Under the pieces are notes generated by a model. That model saw nothing but the letters and a program-made list of their open reading frames with translations. It was not told the DNA's origin and did not search any database. From positions 124,001 to 188,000 of the forward strand of contig NZ_JABGNA010000011.1 of assembly GCF_013149275.1 (NCBI RefSeq): a stretch of DNA of 64,000 nt. The letters are read 5' to 3'. The position numbers and the translations under genes are program-made. Position 1 is the stretch's first letter. The number at the start of each line of letters is the position of its first letter. This DNA is from Mucilaginibacter sp. SG564 (lineage in GTDB: Bacteria; Bacteroidota; Bacteroidia; Sphingobacteriales; Sphingobacteriaceae). This document shows, piece after piece, positions 54,637 to 63,564 of the stretch.

Positions 54637-55407
54637 TTATGCCCCTTTCTTGGTCTGTAAACTTTCCATCAATTGCTCATACAGGTCATCGCTGGTGGTT
54701 TTATGTGGTTTCAATTTTTTGATGGTTGGCCGTTTTCCTTTGGCTTTGGCCTTAATAATATTGAGCAGTTCACTATTATACTCATCTTTAAACTTGGAGA
54801 TGTCAAAATGCTCGGTGTATTGCTTGATCAATGCCAAACCTACATCCAGTTCTTTTTTGGTGATACCAACATCATCGGAGATGTTTAAATCATCAGTAGG
54901 CCTGATCTCCTGCGCGAAACGGATACGGGTTACTAGCATCACGTTATCTGATGGGTGAACAATGCATAAACTTTCGGTATTGCGCAATACAAAACGAGCC
55001 AAACCCACCTTGCCCGATTTGAGCATGGCTTTTACCAAGAGCGCATAAGCTTTGTTAGAAGGGATATCAGGTTCGACATAATAGGACGTTTCATAATACA
55101 TGGGATCGACGTCGGCCATATCCACAAAGTTCTCGATCTCGATCACTTTGCTTTTTTCGGGAGCCGCGTCGGCAAAGTCGCTTTCTTCCACTATTATATA
55201 TTCGTCCTTAAGCTTATAGCCTTTAACGATCTTGTCATACGGCACTTCTTTGTGCGTTTGCTCGTTAACCCGCTGGTAACGGATCCGGGAATGATCCCTG
55301 CCATCCAGCATATCCAGGTCAAGGGAACTTGTTTGCACAGCCGAATACAACTTTATTGGGATGCTCACCAGTCCAAAACCGATAGCCCCTCTCCATATTG
55401 CCCTCAT
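54637..55407 (-). CDS. ku: Ku protein of bacterial non-homologous end joining
   Basis: 256 residues from the ATG at 55407, which gives the conserved N-terminus MRAIWRGAIGFGLVSIPIKL. A frame start at 55485 would add 26 atypical residues. The single Ku core domain fills most of the protein (RYQRVNEQTHKEVPYDKIVKGY, KAYALLVKAMLKSGKVGLARFV). The short C-terminal tail is basic (KAKGKRPTIKKLKPHK), which in this family helps DNA binding and LigD contact. Ku forms a homodimeric ring on DNA ends and recruits LigD. It directly precedes the ligD frame. Confidence 0.95.
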   Translation of the reverse strand: MRAIWRGAIGFGLVSIPIKLYSAVQTSSLDLDMLDGRDHSRIRYQRVNEQTHKEVPYDKIVKGYKLKDEYIIVEESDFADAAPEKSKVIEIENFVDMADVDPMYYETSYYVEPDIPSNKAYALLVKAMLKSGKVGLARFVLRNTESLCIVHPSDNVMLVTRIRFAQEIRPTDDLNISDDVGITKKELDVGLALIKQYTEHFDISKFKDEYNSELLNIIKAKAKGKRPTIKKLKPHKTTSDDLYEQLMESLQTKKGA

Positions 55408-55495
55408 ACTAAAATATTTAAGCGTATTTATAGTATAACCCAATTTACCTTGCCTGGTTTGCATCAAAATAAAATCATTCAACAATAGAGGCTAC

Positions 55496-55601
55496 AAAGT
55501 GGGTTTACACTTTTTCTTAAAAAAAAACAATTAACTATCTCACTATAAACTATATACATCAATGTAAACCCTAAATTATGTAAACCATGTAAACCCACTT
55601 T
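55496..55601. repeat. 106-bp element with terminal inverted repeats, copy B
   Basis: The left end AAAGTGGGTTTACA and right end TGTAAACCCACTTT are perfect inverted repeats. The right half has TGTAAACC at three spaced positions, as in copy A (40429-40544). The AT-rich centre differs between the copies. It lies just upstream of the Ku gene. Confidence 0.75.
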
Positions 55602-55665
55602 TTAGTAGTTTAATCAATTCAACCTACAAGGCTATCCGTCGCTTACGTATCTGAGTAATCAAAAA

Positions 55666-55701
55666 AAAGAGGCTGATCATGATTGATGATACAGCCTCTT
55701 T
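55666..55701 (-). terminator. Rho-independent terminator after SusD E
   Basis: AAAGAGGCTG and CAGCCTCTTT form a perfect 10-bp stem with a 16-base loop. On the minus strand it is followed by a run of T. It lies 60 bases past the SusD E stop. A second short hairpin-like GAGGCG/CACCTC sits at about 55723-55752. Confidence 0.8.
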
Positions 55702-55761
55702 AGTATAGAAAATCAGTAAAAAAGAGGCGCCCACCATGGCGAGCCACCTCTTAATCAACTA

Positions 55762-57360
55762 TTACTTTACATCCCAGAATATTTTTGTTGTGCGGGTATC
55801 TTTAGCCTTCACCGTATTGTAATTGGTGTTAAAACCGGTTTCGATACTCGGATATACTAACCTGGTTGGCGGTGTAGTATAATTGGTTAGTTTACCCGCG
55901 CTTGGGAAAGTTAACACAGGGTATTTGGTACGTCTGTATTCGCTCCAGGCCTGGGTACCTTGCATAAATCCAAAATGAACCCATTTCTGCACCCATATTT
56001 TTGCCAGTTTATCGGCTTGTGAGCCGGTATAAGCCACATTGGCTGCGGTTAAGAAAGTGGTAATATCTGCCGGGTTCAAAATTGGTTTAACACCTGTACC
56101 CAGGCTGTTCAGGTAAAAATAGAAGTAAACAGACTGACCTATCGCGGTTTCATAAGCCGCTTTGGCATCTCCGCCACCCCAACGTTCAAAAGCCTCTGCT
56201 TTCAGAAAATTCACTTCTGGTGCAGTAATAACAATGCCCGGAAGCTTATTGTTGGTTAAAAACGTGGTTGAATCTACAACAGCAAATGCCGAAAAATTTG
56301 TTGAAGCGTCCTCACTTCCCGTGTTTACAGGTTGCGCCTTATAATCCTTATTAGGAACCGGGTGATTAGGATCGGTGGTATTCATACCTTTGTCAAATAT
56401 TACAGGTATCCTTGGGTCATTGGCTGGCTTCATTACTGTATTCAGCATGTAGTCGGGCGCACCATTGCTGCTGCCTTCTGTAAGCGCATTTTGTAATGAG
56501 CCGGTGTAGGTAGTCAATGGGGTAAGCAAAGCATCTGTTGCTGCCGGGCTGTAATTGGCCACGTTTCCACCATCCATTAATGGGTATGATGTGGGGTCGG
56601 CTAACATTTTCAACACTTCAGTTTTTGATCCTGCTTCGTCATAAAAAGACATACGCATCAGCAAACGCAAACGGATAGAATTGGCATAGCGTCTCCATTT
56701 ATCAACGCTGCCACCCAATAAAATATCCTGATTGGTAAATGACTTACTTGCCTGACCTGATAAAGTGGCCGTTTTGAAATAAGTAGAAGCAGCATCCAAA
56801 CCGGCAATAAAGCTTTTGTATAGCGCTATCTGATCATCAAACTTAGGGTTTTTAACTATTGCGCTTGTTTCCAGGCTACCAGCCTCGCTAAACGGAATAT
56901 CACCCCAGCAATCAACCATTTGCGATGCCTGCTCGTATAAAGTTACGCGGGCAGCGTTCATGATCACATCATTATTTGCCTTATCTGTAGCCGACATCAG
57001 GTTATAATTAACTTCCATGGTACGGTACAAAGCCATTGGGCCATTAGCCGATCCATTGGGATGATAAAAATCCTCCCAGCGACTACCCATATATCCGTCA
57101 TTGGGTTGATATACAGTGTTAGTATTTGGCAAATATGATGTTTGTGAAAAATAGGCCGTGGCGGTTAATACAAACGTTCTGTAATGCCAGTACTCGGCCC
57201 TTACCCGTGTATTGTTCAGCATACCCGTAAACATGTACGGGATAGTTACCGTTGCTGTTTTTTCGGGGTTGTTAAATTTTTCGTCGATGCTTTTTTTGCA
57301 GCTTCCTAATGATAAGGCTACCAAAAACGCGTATCCTATATTTTTAAAATTCTTTTTCAT
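55762..57360 (-). CDS. SusD-like lipoprotein of the second subfamily (pair E)
   Basis: 532 residues. The signal peptide ends at the lipobox cysteine of LGSCKK (about residue 21). The sequence differs from the other four SusD proteins here and fits the SusD_2-type group: SQMVDCWGDIPFSEAG, GGSVDKWRRYANSIRLRLLMRM, INFLKAEAF-like VNFLKAEAFERWGGGDAKAAYE, and WSEYRRTKYPVL near the end. It binds ligand at the surface with SusC E, 18 bases upstream. This subfamily is often paired with transporters for N-glycan, peptide-linked or unknown substrates, so the ligand stays open. Confidence 0.9.
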   Translation of the reverse strand: MKKNFKNIGYAFLVALSLGSCKKSIDEKFNNPEKTATVTIPYMFTGMLNNTRVRAEYWHYRTFVLTATAYFSQTSYLPNTNTVYQPNDGYMGSRWEDFYHPNGSANGPMALYRTMEVNYNLMSATDKANNDVIMNAARVTLYEQASQMVDCWGDIPFSEAGSLETSAIVKNPKFDDQIALYKSFIAGLDAASTYFKTATLSGQASKSFTNQDILLGGSVDKWRRYANSIRLRLLMRMSFYDEAGSKTEVLKMLADPTSYPLMDGGNVANYSPAATDALLTPLTTYTGSLQNALTEGSSNGAPDYMLNTVMKPANDPRIPVIFDKGMNTTDPNHPVPNKDYKAQPVNTGSEDASTNFSAFAVVDSTTFLTNNKLPGIVITAPEVNFLKAEAFERWGGGDAKAAYETAIGQSVYFYFYLNSLGTGVKPILNPADITTFLTAANVAYTGSQADKLAKIWVQKWVHFGFMQGTQAWSEYRRTKYPVLTFPSAGKLTNYTTPPTRLVYPSIETGFNTNYNTVKAKDTRTTKIFWDVK

Positions 57361-57378
57361 AATTAATAACTTGTCCGA

Positions 57379-60300
57379 TTAAAAATTCGCGTTTAATGAG
57401 AATCCAAAACTCCTGGTAGCCGGTGACGAACCTTCGTCAACACCCTGCCTATACCATTTGTCGCCGATTGGCGCTTCCGGATCCAGATTTTTTAGTGTGC
57501 GGTATATATACAATAAGTTTCTGCCAACTAAAGAGAACCTTAAGTTGTTTAAGTGCAGCGCTTTATTCACGCTTGCAGGCAGTTTGTACCCGAACACTAC
57601 TTCGCGCAATTTGATGTAGTTATTTTTAAATACCGCGTTTTCGTTCACGGAGTTTTCGCCCCAATCGTAAGTATTTAAGTAATAGGTAGCCGCGTCAACA
57701 ATGGTGCTATTTTTCTGTCCGCCGTCATTTACGCCTTCCAGTACAACGCCATCATGATAAGTTTTGCTACCGCTTGGCCCCGCGCCTAAGTGTTTGTTAC
57801 CGCTACCGTCAATATAGTATGCCAAACCCCCGTGTGCTTCATCACGATATTGCAGGGTACTCTCGTACATACCTGCAGCAGTACCGTATTTTAATGGGTT
57901 TGATACCATTTTACCACCAAAACGGTAATCAACTAATACATCAAGTGAAAATCCTTTGTAGTTGAAAGTATTGGCTATACCACCTATAACTTTAGGTTGT
58001 ATATTACCTGCATCTACATATCTTGACTTATCAATGGTATACAAACCATCACTGTTCACAATCTTGTTGCCGTTGGCATCTCTTGCTATCGGGTAAACCA
58101 ATATGTTACCTATAAGTTGATTTGGCTGGGCCACAACCAATAATGCTGATTGATCACCTGTGTAGAAAGTAAGCCTGTCAAAACCAGGGGCCAGGTTATT
58201 TACTTTAGAACGGTTAATGGCAAAGTTCAAACGCACATCCCAACCAAATTTACCGGTTATCGGTTTGCCATTGAAGGCAACCTCAAAACCATCACTATGT
58301 AAAGTAGCGGCATTGGCTAACATGTTCGAAGCACCAGTTGTTGGCGCTACATTCAGTGCCATAATTACGTTTTTGACCTGATTGGTATAATAGGTGAAAT
58401 CAAAACCTAAACGATCTTTCAGGAAACGGGTCTCCAGGCCATACTCCTGCTCATATTTCATCTCGGGTTTCAACTGCAGGTTACCATAGGTACCATCAAT
58501 AGTAAGCTGGGTAACAGAGCCGTTTTGTGTTTGTAACGATGATTGATTGTACAGTACGTTCGGCACATATCTTGCCGCCTTATTACCAACCACACCATAT
58601 GAAGCCCTTAGTTTTCCATAGCTGATAAATTCGGGTAATATGAACGCGTCTGAAAATACAAACCCACCATTTACAGATGGGTAGAAATAGGTGTTATTTT
58701 TTACAGGAAGTGTTGAAGCCGACTCATTACGGGCAGTACCCTCTAAAAATAGGTAGTTTTTATAGTTAAAGTTTACCACACCGAAAAAAGCCTGACTTTT
58801 CTGATACCCCCGTGTAGCGGTTGTATTTGCCACACCAAATGAGTTTGTTATAGAAAAGAAGTTTTCGGTTACTAAACCACCGTTGGTACCTGATGACTGA
58901 TCAAGATAGGTTTCGCTGCGCGAAGTATAACCACCGCTTACAGACATGCTCAGGTCATTAGTCAGTTTTGGCGAATAGGTTAACAATAAATCCCCATAAG
59001 TAGTAGAATATTGTGCTTTGCTAACACCATAGTAACCAGTACTTGACGCGCCGTTAAATGCTGTTGGATACTCGTTATATTGTTGCGATTCGGTATTACG
59101 ACCGGTATAATCACTACCTATACGACCACGGAACTTCAGATTTTTAATTACATCCCAGTTTAAGGTAGCGCTGGTGATCAACCTGTTTTCGGTTTCATCT
59201 TCGCTGTTTTTTAATTGGGTCCAGAAGAAATCCATAATATCCGCGCCACTCATATTGTATTTAAAAGCCTCGGATGGGTTCCTTTGCTGGTTGGCCAAGG
59301 TTACATACTTGTATCCAGCTGAGGTTTGATAATTATCCAGTAATACATCCGCTTTTTCTGACCGGTTTAAAAAGCCGCCAAAGTTGGCTAAAACACGACC
59401 AAGCTGGTACGGACGATTATGTGTTAAAGTATTTACATAGCTGGCAACGATGTCTGTACTTATTTTGTCGCTTAACTTAACTGTTGTGTTTAAGTTAAAT
59501 GAGTTTTTTTGCTGTTTTTGACCGCGTTGTATACCGGTATAATCCAAACGGGTTGCCGATAAGCGGTAGTTAACCTTATCTGTTTGGTTGGAGATAGCAA
59601 TATTGGCGTTTGAGCTATATCCTGTTTGAAACAGGTCTTTATAGTTATTGGGTTGTGGCGTATAATCTCTGATCTCACCATCCCACCATCTGATCTTCTG
59701 GCCTTCCATTTTAGGACCGAATTGCGCGTATGAGCTAAAACGCGGCCTGAAACCTGACGGCGAATTTGGATCGGCTAACCAGCCATCTTCGGTAAAACCA
59801 CCGGAAAGATTGGTTGCACGATCATAACCAGGGCCATAAACGTTTTGAAAATTTGGTGTAAAAGCAACCTGCTCGGCAGTACCAACATAGTTGAAATCAA
59901 CACCAAGACCTCTTGATTTAGAACCTTTTTTGGTTGTGATAACGATAGCGCCGCTCATCGCATCAGATCCGTAAAGAGCTGTAGCACTTGCGCCTTTCAA
60001 TACGGTAAGGCTTTCAATGTCCTGTGGATTGATATCCAGGATACCATTACCCCTGATACGCTGGTCAGACCAGTAACCGTCGTTATTTGAACCGCCGGCG
60101 CCGGCCTCGCTATTGTTACGGATGATAACACCATCCACCACATACAGCGGTTGGGTATTATAGTTAAGCGAGTTGATACCACGTATCTGTACGTTTACGG
60201 CACTGCTTGAACCACCCGGAGCTGTAGTGATCTTAACACCCGGAGCCTTACCATACAATGCGGAAGCAAAGTTCGTATTACCGGCCTCTGTTAGTTGTTT

Positions 60301-60690
60301 TGCGGTAACCGTTGTGGTAGCATAACCCAGCGATTTTTCCTGGCGCTTAATACCAAACGAAGTAACTACTACCTCGTTTAATTCGCCTTGCCCGGTGGCC
60401 AATGTTACGTTGATCACGGCATTATCGCCAACGGTAACTTCTTTTGCAGCGTAACCTACAGAAGAAAATTTTAGCACCGCGCCTTTGGTTACTTTGATGC
60501 TGTAAGCACCGCTCGAATTGGTTTGCGTGCCCGTGGTTGTGCCCTTAATTACCACAGTTACACCGGGTAATGGGCCGGTGTCATCGCGCACCACTCCCGT
60601 AACATTTGTTTGGGCAAATACGTTTGCCGAGATAAAAAGAGGCAGTAGCAGGACCACCCACTTTTTCAAGTTTAGATAAAATTGTTGCAT
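57379..60690 (-). CDS. SusC/RagA-family TonB-linked outer membrane transporter (pair E)
   Basis: 1103 residues. A signal peptide (MQQFYLNLKKWVVLLLPLFI to NVFAQ) precedes the carboxypeptidase-regulatory-like domain (about 28-108), the signature LNEVVVTSFGIKRQEKSLGY, a plug with an insertion (SEAGAGGSNNDGYWSDQRI, about 190-210), and the barrel ending in FGFSLNANF. The FGIKRQEKSLGY variant goes with the SusD_2-type partner. There is no STN domain. It follows the ROK regulator gene by 42 bases, so both may be on one transcript. Confidence 0.96.
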   Translation of the reverse strand: MQQFYLNLKKWVVLLLPLFISANVFAQTNVTGVVRDDTGPLPGVTVVIKGTTTGTQTNSSGAYSIKVTKGAVLKFSSVGYAAKEVTVGDNAVINVTLATGQGELNEVVVTSFGIKRQEKSLGYATTTVTAKQLTEAGNTNFASALYGKAPGVKITTAPGGSSSAVNVQIRGINSLNYNTQPLYVVDGVIIRNNSEAGAGGSNNDGYWSDQRIRGNGILDINPQDIESLTVLKGASATALYGSDAMSGAIVITTKKGSKSRGLGVDFNYVGTAEQVAFTPNFQNVYGPGYDRATNLSGGFTEDGWLADPNSPSGFRPRFSSYAQFGPKMEGQKIRWWDGEIRDYTPQPNNYKDLFQTGYSSNANIAISNQTDKVNYRLSATRLDYTGIQRGQKQQKNSFNLNTTVKLSDKISTDIVASYVNTLTHNRPYQLGRVLANFGGFLNRSEKADVLLDNYQTSAGYKYVTLANQQRNPSEAFKYNMSGADIMDFFWTQLKNSEDETENRLITSATLNWDVIKNLKFRGRIGSDYTGRNTESQQYNEYPTAFNGASSTGYYGVSKAQYSTTYGDLLLTYSPKLTNDLSMSVSGGYTSRSETYLDQSSGTNGGLVTENFFSITNSFGVANTTATRGYQKSQAFFGVVNFNYKNYLFLEGTARNESASTLPVKNNTYFYPSVNGGFVFSDAFILPEFISYGKLRASYGVVGNKAARYVPNVLYNQSSLQTQNGSVTQLTIDGTYGNLQLKPEMKYEQEYGLETRFLKDRLGFDFTYYTNQVKNVIMALNVAPTTGASNMLANAATLHSDGFEVAFNGKPITGKFGWDVRLNFAINRSKVNNLAPGFDRLTFYTGDQSALLVVAQPNQLIGNILVYPIARDANGNKIVNSDGLYTIDKSRYVDAGNIQPKVIGGIANTFNYKGFSLDVLVDYRFGGKMVSNPLKYGTAAGMYESTLQYRDEAHGGLAYYIDGSGNKHLGAGPSGSKTYHDGVVLEGVNDGGQKNSTIVDAATYYLNTYDWGENSVNENAVFKNNYIKLREVVFGYKLPASVNKALHLNNLRFSLVGRNLLYIYRTLKNLDPEAPIGDKWYRQGVDEGSSPATRSFGFSLNANF

Positions 60691-60732
60691 GAAAATTAAT
60701 TAATTGAGTTAAAAAAAGACCTTTAGGTGTGC

Positions 60733-61914
60733 TTATGCAGGTTCGGAAATATTGGCCTGCGGACTAAGTTTGTACAGATTTTCGATCACGGTGGTTACGC
60801 CCCCTAACAGTTGCGCATCGTTACCCAGATTAGAGACCGCAAGTTGGGTGTAGGTGGTTAAATGCGGTATGCAATGCTCATTCATGGCCTGCTGAATGGG
60901 GCTAAGCCATAGTTTGCCTATAACACTGCCCTTTCCGCTTAAAATAATACTTTCGGGATTCATCAGGTGCAACAGGATAGCCAAACCCTGACCAATGAAA
61001 TAAGCAGCTTCGGAAATTATTTTTACAGCAAAGGCATCTCCTTTAAGTGCTTCATCAATAATATTATCGGCCGATATGGTATCATATTTTACCAGGCTGC
61101 TTACCTGCCCTTGCTTTAAGCCTTCGGTAGCTTTGGCTTCAATAGCCAGCAAAGATGCTTCCGTTTCCAAACAGCCTTGTTTACCGCATGAACATAGCTT
61201 TCCGTTTTTGTGGAGTGGTAAGTGGCTAAACTCGCCGGCAAAGCCGCTATGTCCCTTAAATATTTCTTTATTGATGATCATTCCTAAACCAACACCCCAA
61301 CCGAGGTTAATGATCATGGAATTATTACGGGCGATAGGTAGCCCGAATTTTTGCTCGGCAAGAGCTATAGATGTGGAATCGTTTTCGATAAATACGGGTA
61401 ATTTAACCTGTCTGGCAATATAAGTCACTAAGGTTTCATCGGGAGATTTGAGAAAACTTAGGTTGTTACCCTGAAAAGCGTCAATAAACCCTGGCATTGT
61501 AATACCTACAGCCAAAAATTTATCATGTGGCAAAGCAGACTTAATAACGGTAGCGTTGATATGTGCTATAAGCGAATGAATAGCATTGCTGTTGTCGCTC
61601 AATTTCAGCTCAAATTCCTGTACATCGCCCACAAACTCATTGTTCATGTTCACAATCACAATGCGTGTCACAAATTGGTTCATGCCCACCGAGATGATAT
61701 ATCCGGTATCAGCTATCAAAGAGTAGGTTGCAGGTTTACGGCCACCGCTTGATGTTCTTATGCCAATCTCTTTTACAATATTTAACTTGACTAAATCGGC
61801 TACCCCTTTGGTTACATACGGAATGCTTCTGCCCGTGTCAATACTCAGGTCGGCTAGCGAGGCTGTCTTACTGTAATACAGCGCTTTAATCAGATCAATA
61901 TTTTTAAAAAGCAT
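60733..61914 (-). CDS. ROK-family transcriptional regulator
   Basis: 393 residues. The N-terminal winged helix-turn-helix (about 5-60, SLADLSIDTGRSIPYVTKGV) binds DNA. The ROK domain follows (about 68-385): VGITMPGFIDAF, the catalytic-type Asp179 in FIENDSTSIALAEQ, INLGWGVGLGMI, and the zinc motif CSCGKQGCLE (241-250) preceded by GEFSHLPLH. NagC/Mlc-type relatives sense sugars or sugar phosphates. It heads the SusC E/SusD E unit and diverges from the GH29 gene, so it probably controls both. Two AT-rich palindromes in the divergent region are candidate operators. Confidence 0.92.
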   Translation of the reverse strand: MLFKNIDLIKALYYSKTASLADLSIDTGRSIPYVTKGVADLVKLNIVKEIGIRTSSGGRKPATYSLIADTGYIISVGMNQFVTRIVIVNMNNEFVGDVQEFELKLSDNSNAIHSLIAHINATVIKSALPHDKFLAVGITMPGFIDAFQGNNLSFLKSPDETLVTYIARQVKLPVFIENDSTSIALAEQKFGLPIARNNSMIINLGWGVGLGMIINKEIFKGHSGFAGEFSHLPLHKNGKLCSCGKQGCLETEASLLAIEAKATEGLKQGQVSSLVKYDTISADNIIDEALKGDAFAVKIISEAAYFIGQGLAILLHLMNPESIILSGKGSVIGKLWLSPIQQAMNEHCIPHLTTYTQLAVSNLGNDAQLLGGVTTVIENLYKLSPQANISEPA

Positions 61915-61960
61915 ATAGCAGGAGGTTGTATATGCATATTTAAAAAAAATAATTTAATTA

Positions 61961-61991
61961 AAAAAGAAATCTTTTTAATTTTTTTAAAAAG
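61961..61991. promoter_or_regulatory. Overlapping AT-rich palindromes, candidate ROK operator
   Basis: AAAAAGAAATCTTTTT (61961-61976) has 7-base arms around AA, and CTTTTTAA-N5-TTAAAAAG (61971-61991) has 8-base arms. NagC/Mlc-type sites are AT-rich with inverted symmetry. The position between the divergent ROK and GH29 genes fits an operator; low-complexity sequence makes chance palindromes likely. Confidence 0.35.
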
Positions 61992-62030
61992 TTTAGTAAT
62001 AGTTTATAATCTTAATAATTACTTTTGAAA

Positions 62031-62591
62031 ATGTTCAAAAAGTTATCACACCTGCTTGTGGTATTGTTTACCATATTGTACACGGGTTATGCACAAGCAC
62101 AACACCGCGTAGCCCCCGATGAGATCAAACAAAAAATGCAATGGTTTGCCGATGCCAAGCTGGGCATATTTATTCATTACGGCATTTACTCCGTAAAAGG
62201 GATAGATGAAAGCTGGAGCTTTCATAACAAAAAGATCAGCTATCCCGATTATATGAGCCAGTTAAAAGGCTTTACGGCAAGCCAGTATAAACCTAATGAA
62301 CTGGCCGACCTGATTAAGGAAAGTGGTGCCCGGTACGCGGTAATGACTACCAAACACCACGATGGCGTAGCTTTATGGAACAGCAAATACGGTGCGCTGA
62401 ACGTAGTGCAGAAAACTCCTGCTAAACGGGACCTGTTAAAACCACTGTATGATGCCTTGCGCGCACGCGGTATAAAAGCAGGCGCCTATTTTTCGCTGAT
62501 AGATTGGAGCCACGCCGATTATCCAGGTTTTTTAAAGGACAGCAGCCGCTACCAGGTAAAAGACAAGCCTGCTAAATGGGCTAATATTTAA
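62031..62591 (+). CDS. Alpha-L-fucosidase (GH29), N-terminal fragment of split gene
   Basis: 186 residues from the ATG at 62031 (a TTG two codons upstream is in frame). The signal peptide ends near AQAQ. The GH29 N-terminal barrel strands are present: WFADAKLGIFIHYGIYSVKG, GARYAVMTTKHHDGVALW, GIKAGAYFSLIDWSHADYP. The frame ends in TAA just after KPAKWANI, where a normal enzyme continues. The missing part is the next ORF, one frame away. A one-base deletion around 62582-62588 would explain it: with one base added, the sequence reads KWA-x-YLTFMNGQLDEL. The gene is divergent from the ROK regulator. Confidence 0.88.
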   Translation: MFKKLSHLLVVLFTILYTGYAQAQHRVAPDEIKQKMQWFADAKLGIFIHYGIYSVKGIDESWSFHNKKISYPDYMSQLKGFTASQYKPNELADLIKESGARYAVMTTKHHDGVALWNSKYGALNVVQKTPAKRDLLKPLYDALRARGIKAGAYFSLIDWSHADYPGFLKDSSRYQVKDKPAKWANI

Positions 62592-62596
62592 CTTTT

Positions 62597-63379
62597 ATGA
62601 ACGGGCAACTGGATGAATTGGCCAAACAATACAATCCCGACCTTTGGTGGTTTGATGGCGACTGGGAACACAGTGCCGAAGAATGGGACGCCACCGGGGT
62701 ACGGCAAAAACTGTTAGGTTACAATCCCAATACCATCATCAATGGACGCTTACAGGGTTATGGCGACTATGATACACCCGAACAAAACTTCCCGGTATCC
62801 AGACCGGTCTACAAATGGTGGGAACTTTGCATGACCATTAATGATAACTGGGGTTACCAGCCGCAGGACAAAAACTTTAAAACCCCTTATGAGATCATCA
62901 GCATTTTTACTGATGCTGTTAGTTACGGTGGAAATTTACTGTTGGATATTGGCCCTAAAGGTGATGGCAGCATCCCTCCGGAAGAAGTAAACCTGCTTAA
63001 AGAACTGGGCGCCTGGAACAAAAAAAATGGCGAAGGCGTTTTTAATACCATTGCCGGAATGCCACAGGGTCATTATTATGGCGCAAGTACCCTATCAAAA
63101 GATTCAACAATCTTATACCTGTTCGTGCCAGCCAAAACCAGCGCACCGGTATTGATAAAAGGCTTAAAAAACAGCATTAAAAAAGTATGCGTACTGGGCA
63201 GCGATGCACCGCTCACCTATAAAATTGTTGGCAAAATATCCTGGAGCGTTGTGCCAGGCCTAACCTTCATCACTATCCCCGAAAACCTTCAGGACAAGTA
63301 TATGTCCGTAATAAAAGTTGAATTGAATGGCAAACTTGATCTTTACCGGGGCAAGGGTGGCTTTTTGACTAATGAGTAA
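62597..63379 (+). CDS. Alpha-L-fucosidase (GH29), C-terminal fragment of split gene
   Basis: 260 residues. It starts inside the GH29 catalytic barrel: MNGQLDELAKQYNPDLWWFD contains the family nucleophile Asp region (WWFDGDWEH). INGRLQGYGDYDTPEQNFP and GGNLLLDIGPKGDGSIP are also typical. The last 100 residues form the C-terminal beta-sandwich. The ATG used here is an internal Met of the full protein, so this is not a separate gene. Joined to the upstream fragment, the protein has about 450 residues, the normal GH29 length. The intact enzyme would remove alpha-linked L-fucose from glycans in the periplasm. Confidence 0.88.
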   Translation: MNGQLDELAKQYNPDLWWFDGDWEHSAEEWDATGVRQKLLGYNPNTIINGRLQGYGDYDTPEQNFPVSRPVYKWWELCMTINDNWGYQPQDKNFKTPYEIISIFTDAVSYGGNLLLDIGPKGDGSIPPEEVNLLKELGAWNKKNGEGVFNTIAGMPQGHYYGASTLSKDSTILYLFVPAKTSAPVLIKGLKNSIKKVCVLGSDAPLTYKIVGKISWSVVPGLTFITIPENLQDKYMSVIKVELNGKLDLYRGKGGFLTNE

Positions 63380-63432
63380 AACGTTAGCAAAAATTCATCA
63401 CGGTCTTGCTAGGTAAGACCACATCATCACCA

Positions 63433-63517
63433 CGTCATTGCGAGCGTAGCGTGGCAATCCCTAAAATACAGGGCGGCTCTGCCCATCGGGGATTGCCACG
63501 CTACGCTCGCAATGACG
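63433..63517. repeat. Interspersed palindrome with GTCAT end (type 3)
   Basis: The 29 bases from 63433 (CGTCATTGCGAGCGTAGCGT...) pair perfectly with the 29 bases ending at 63517. The 27-base loop contains its own small GGGC/GCCC hairpin. It lies between the convergent GH29 and Gfo/Idh genes and may work as a bidirectional terminator. Confidence 0.9.
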
Positions 63518-63564
63518 GGTTTTTATTTCCCTAACAGCTCAGCAATAAATATATTTCGCCAGGG

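Noticed and set aside
62020..62027. TACTTTTG as a promoter -7 box for GH29
   Set aside because: It ends three bases before the ATG, so a transcript starting seven bases on would begin inside the coding region. It also shows that the octamer arises by chance here, which lowers confidence in other boxes.
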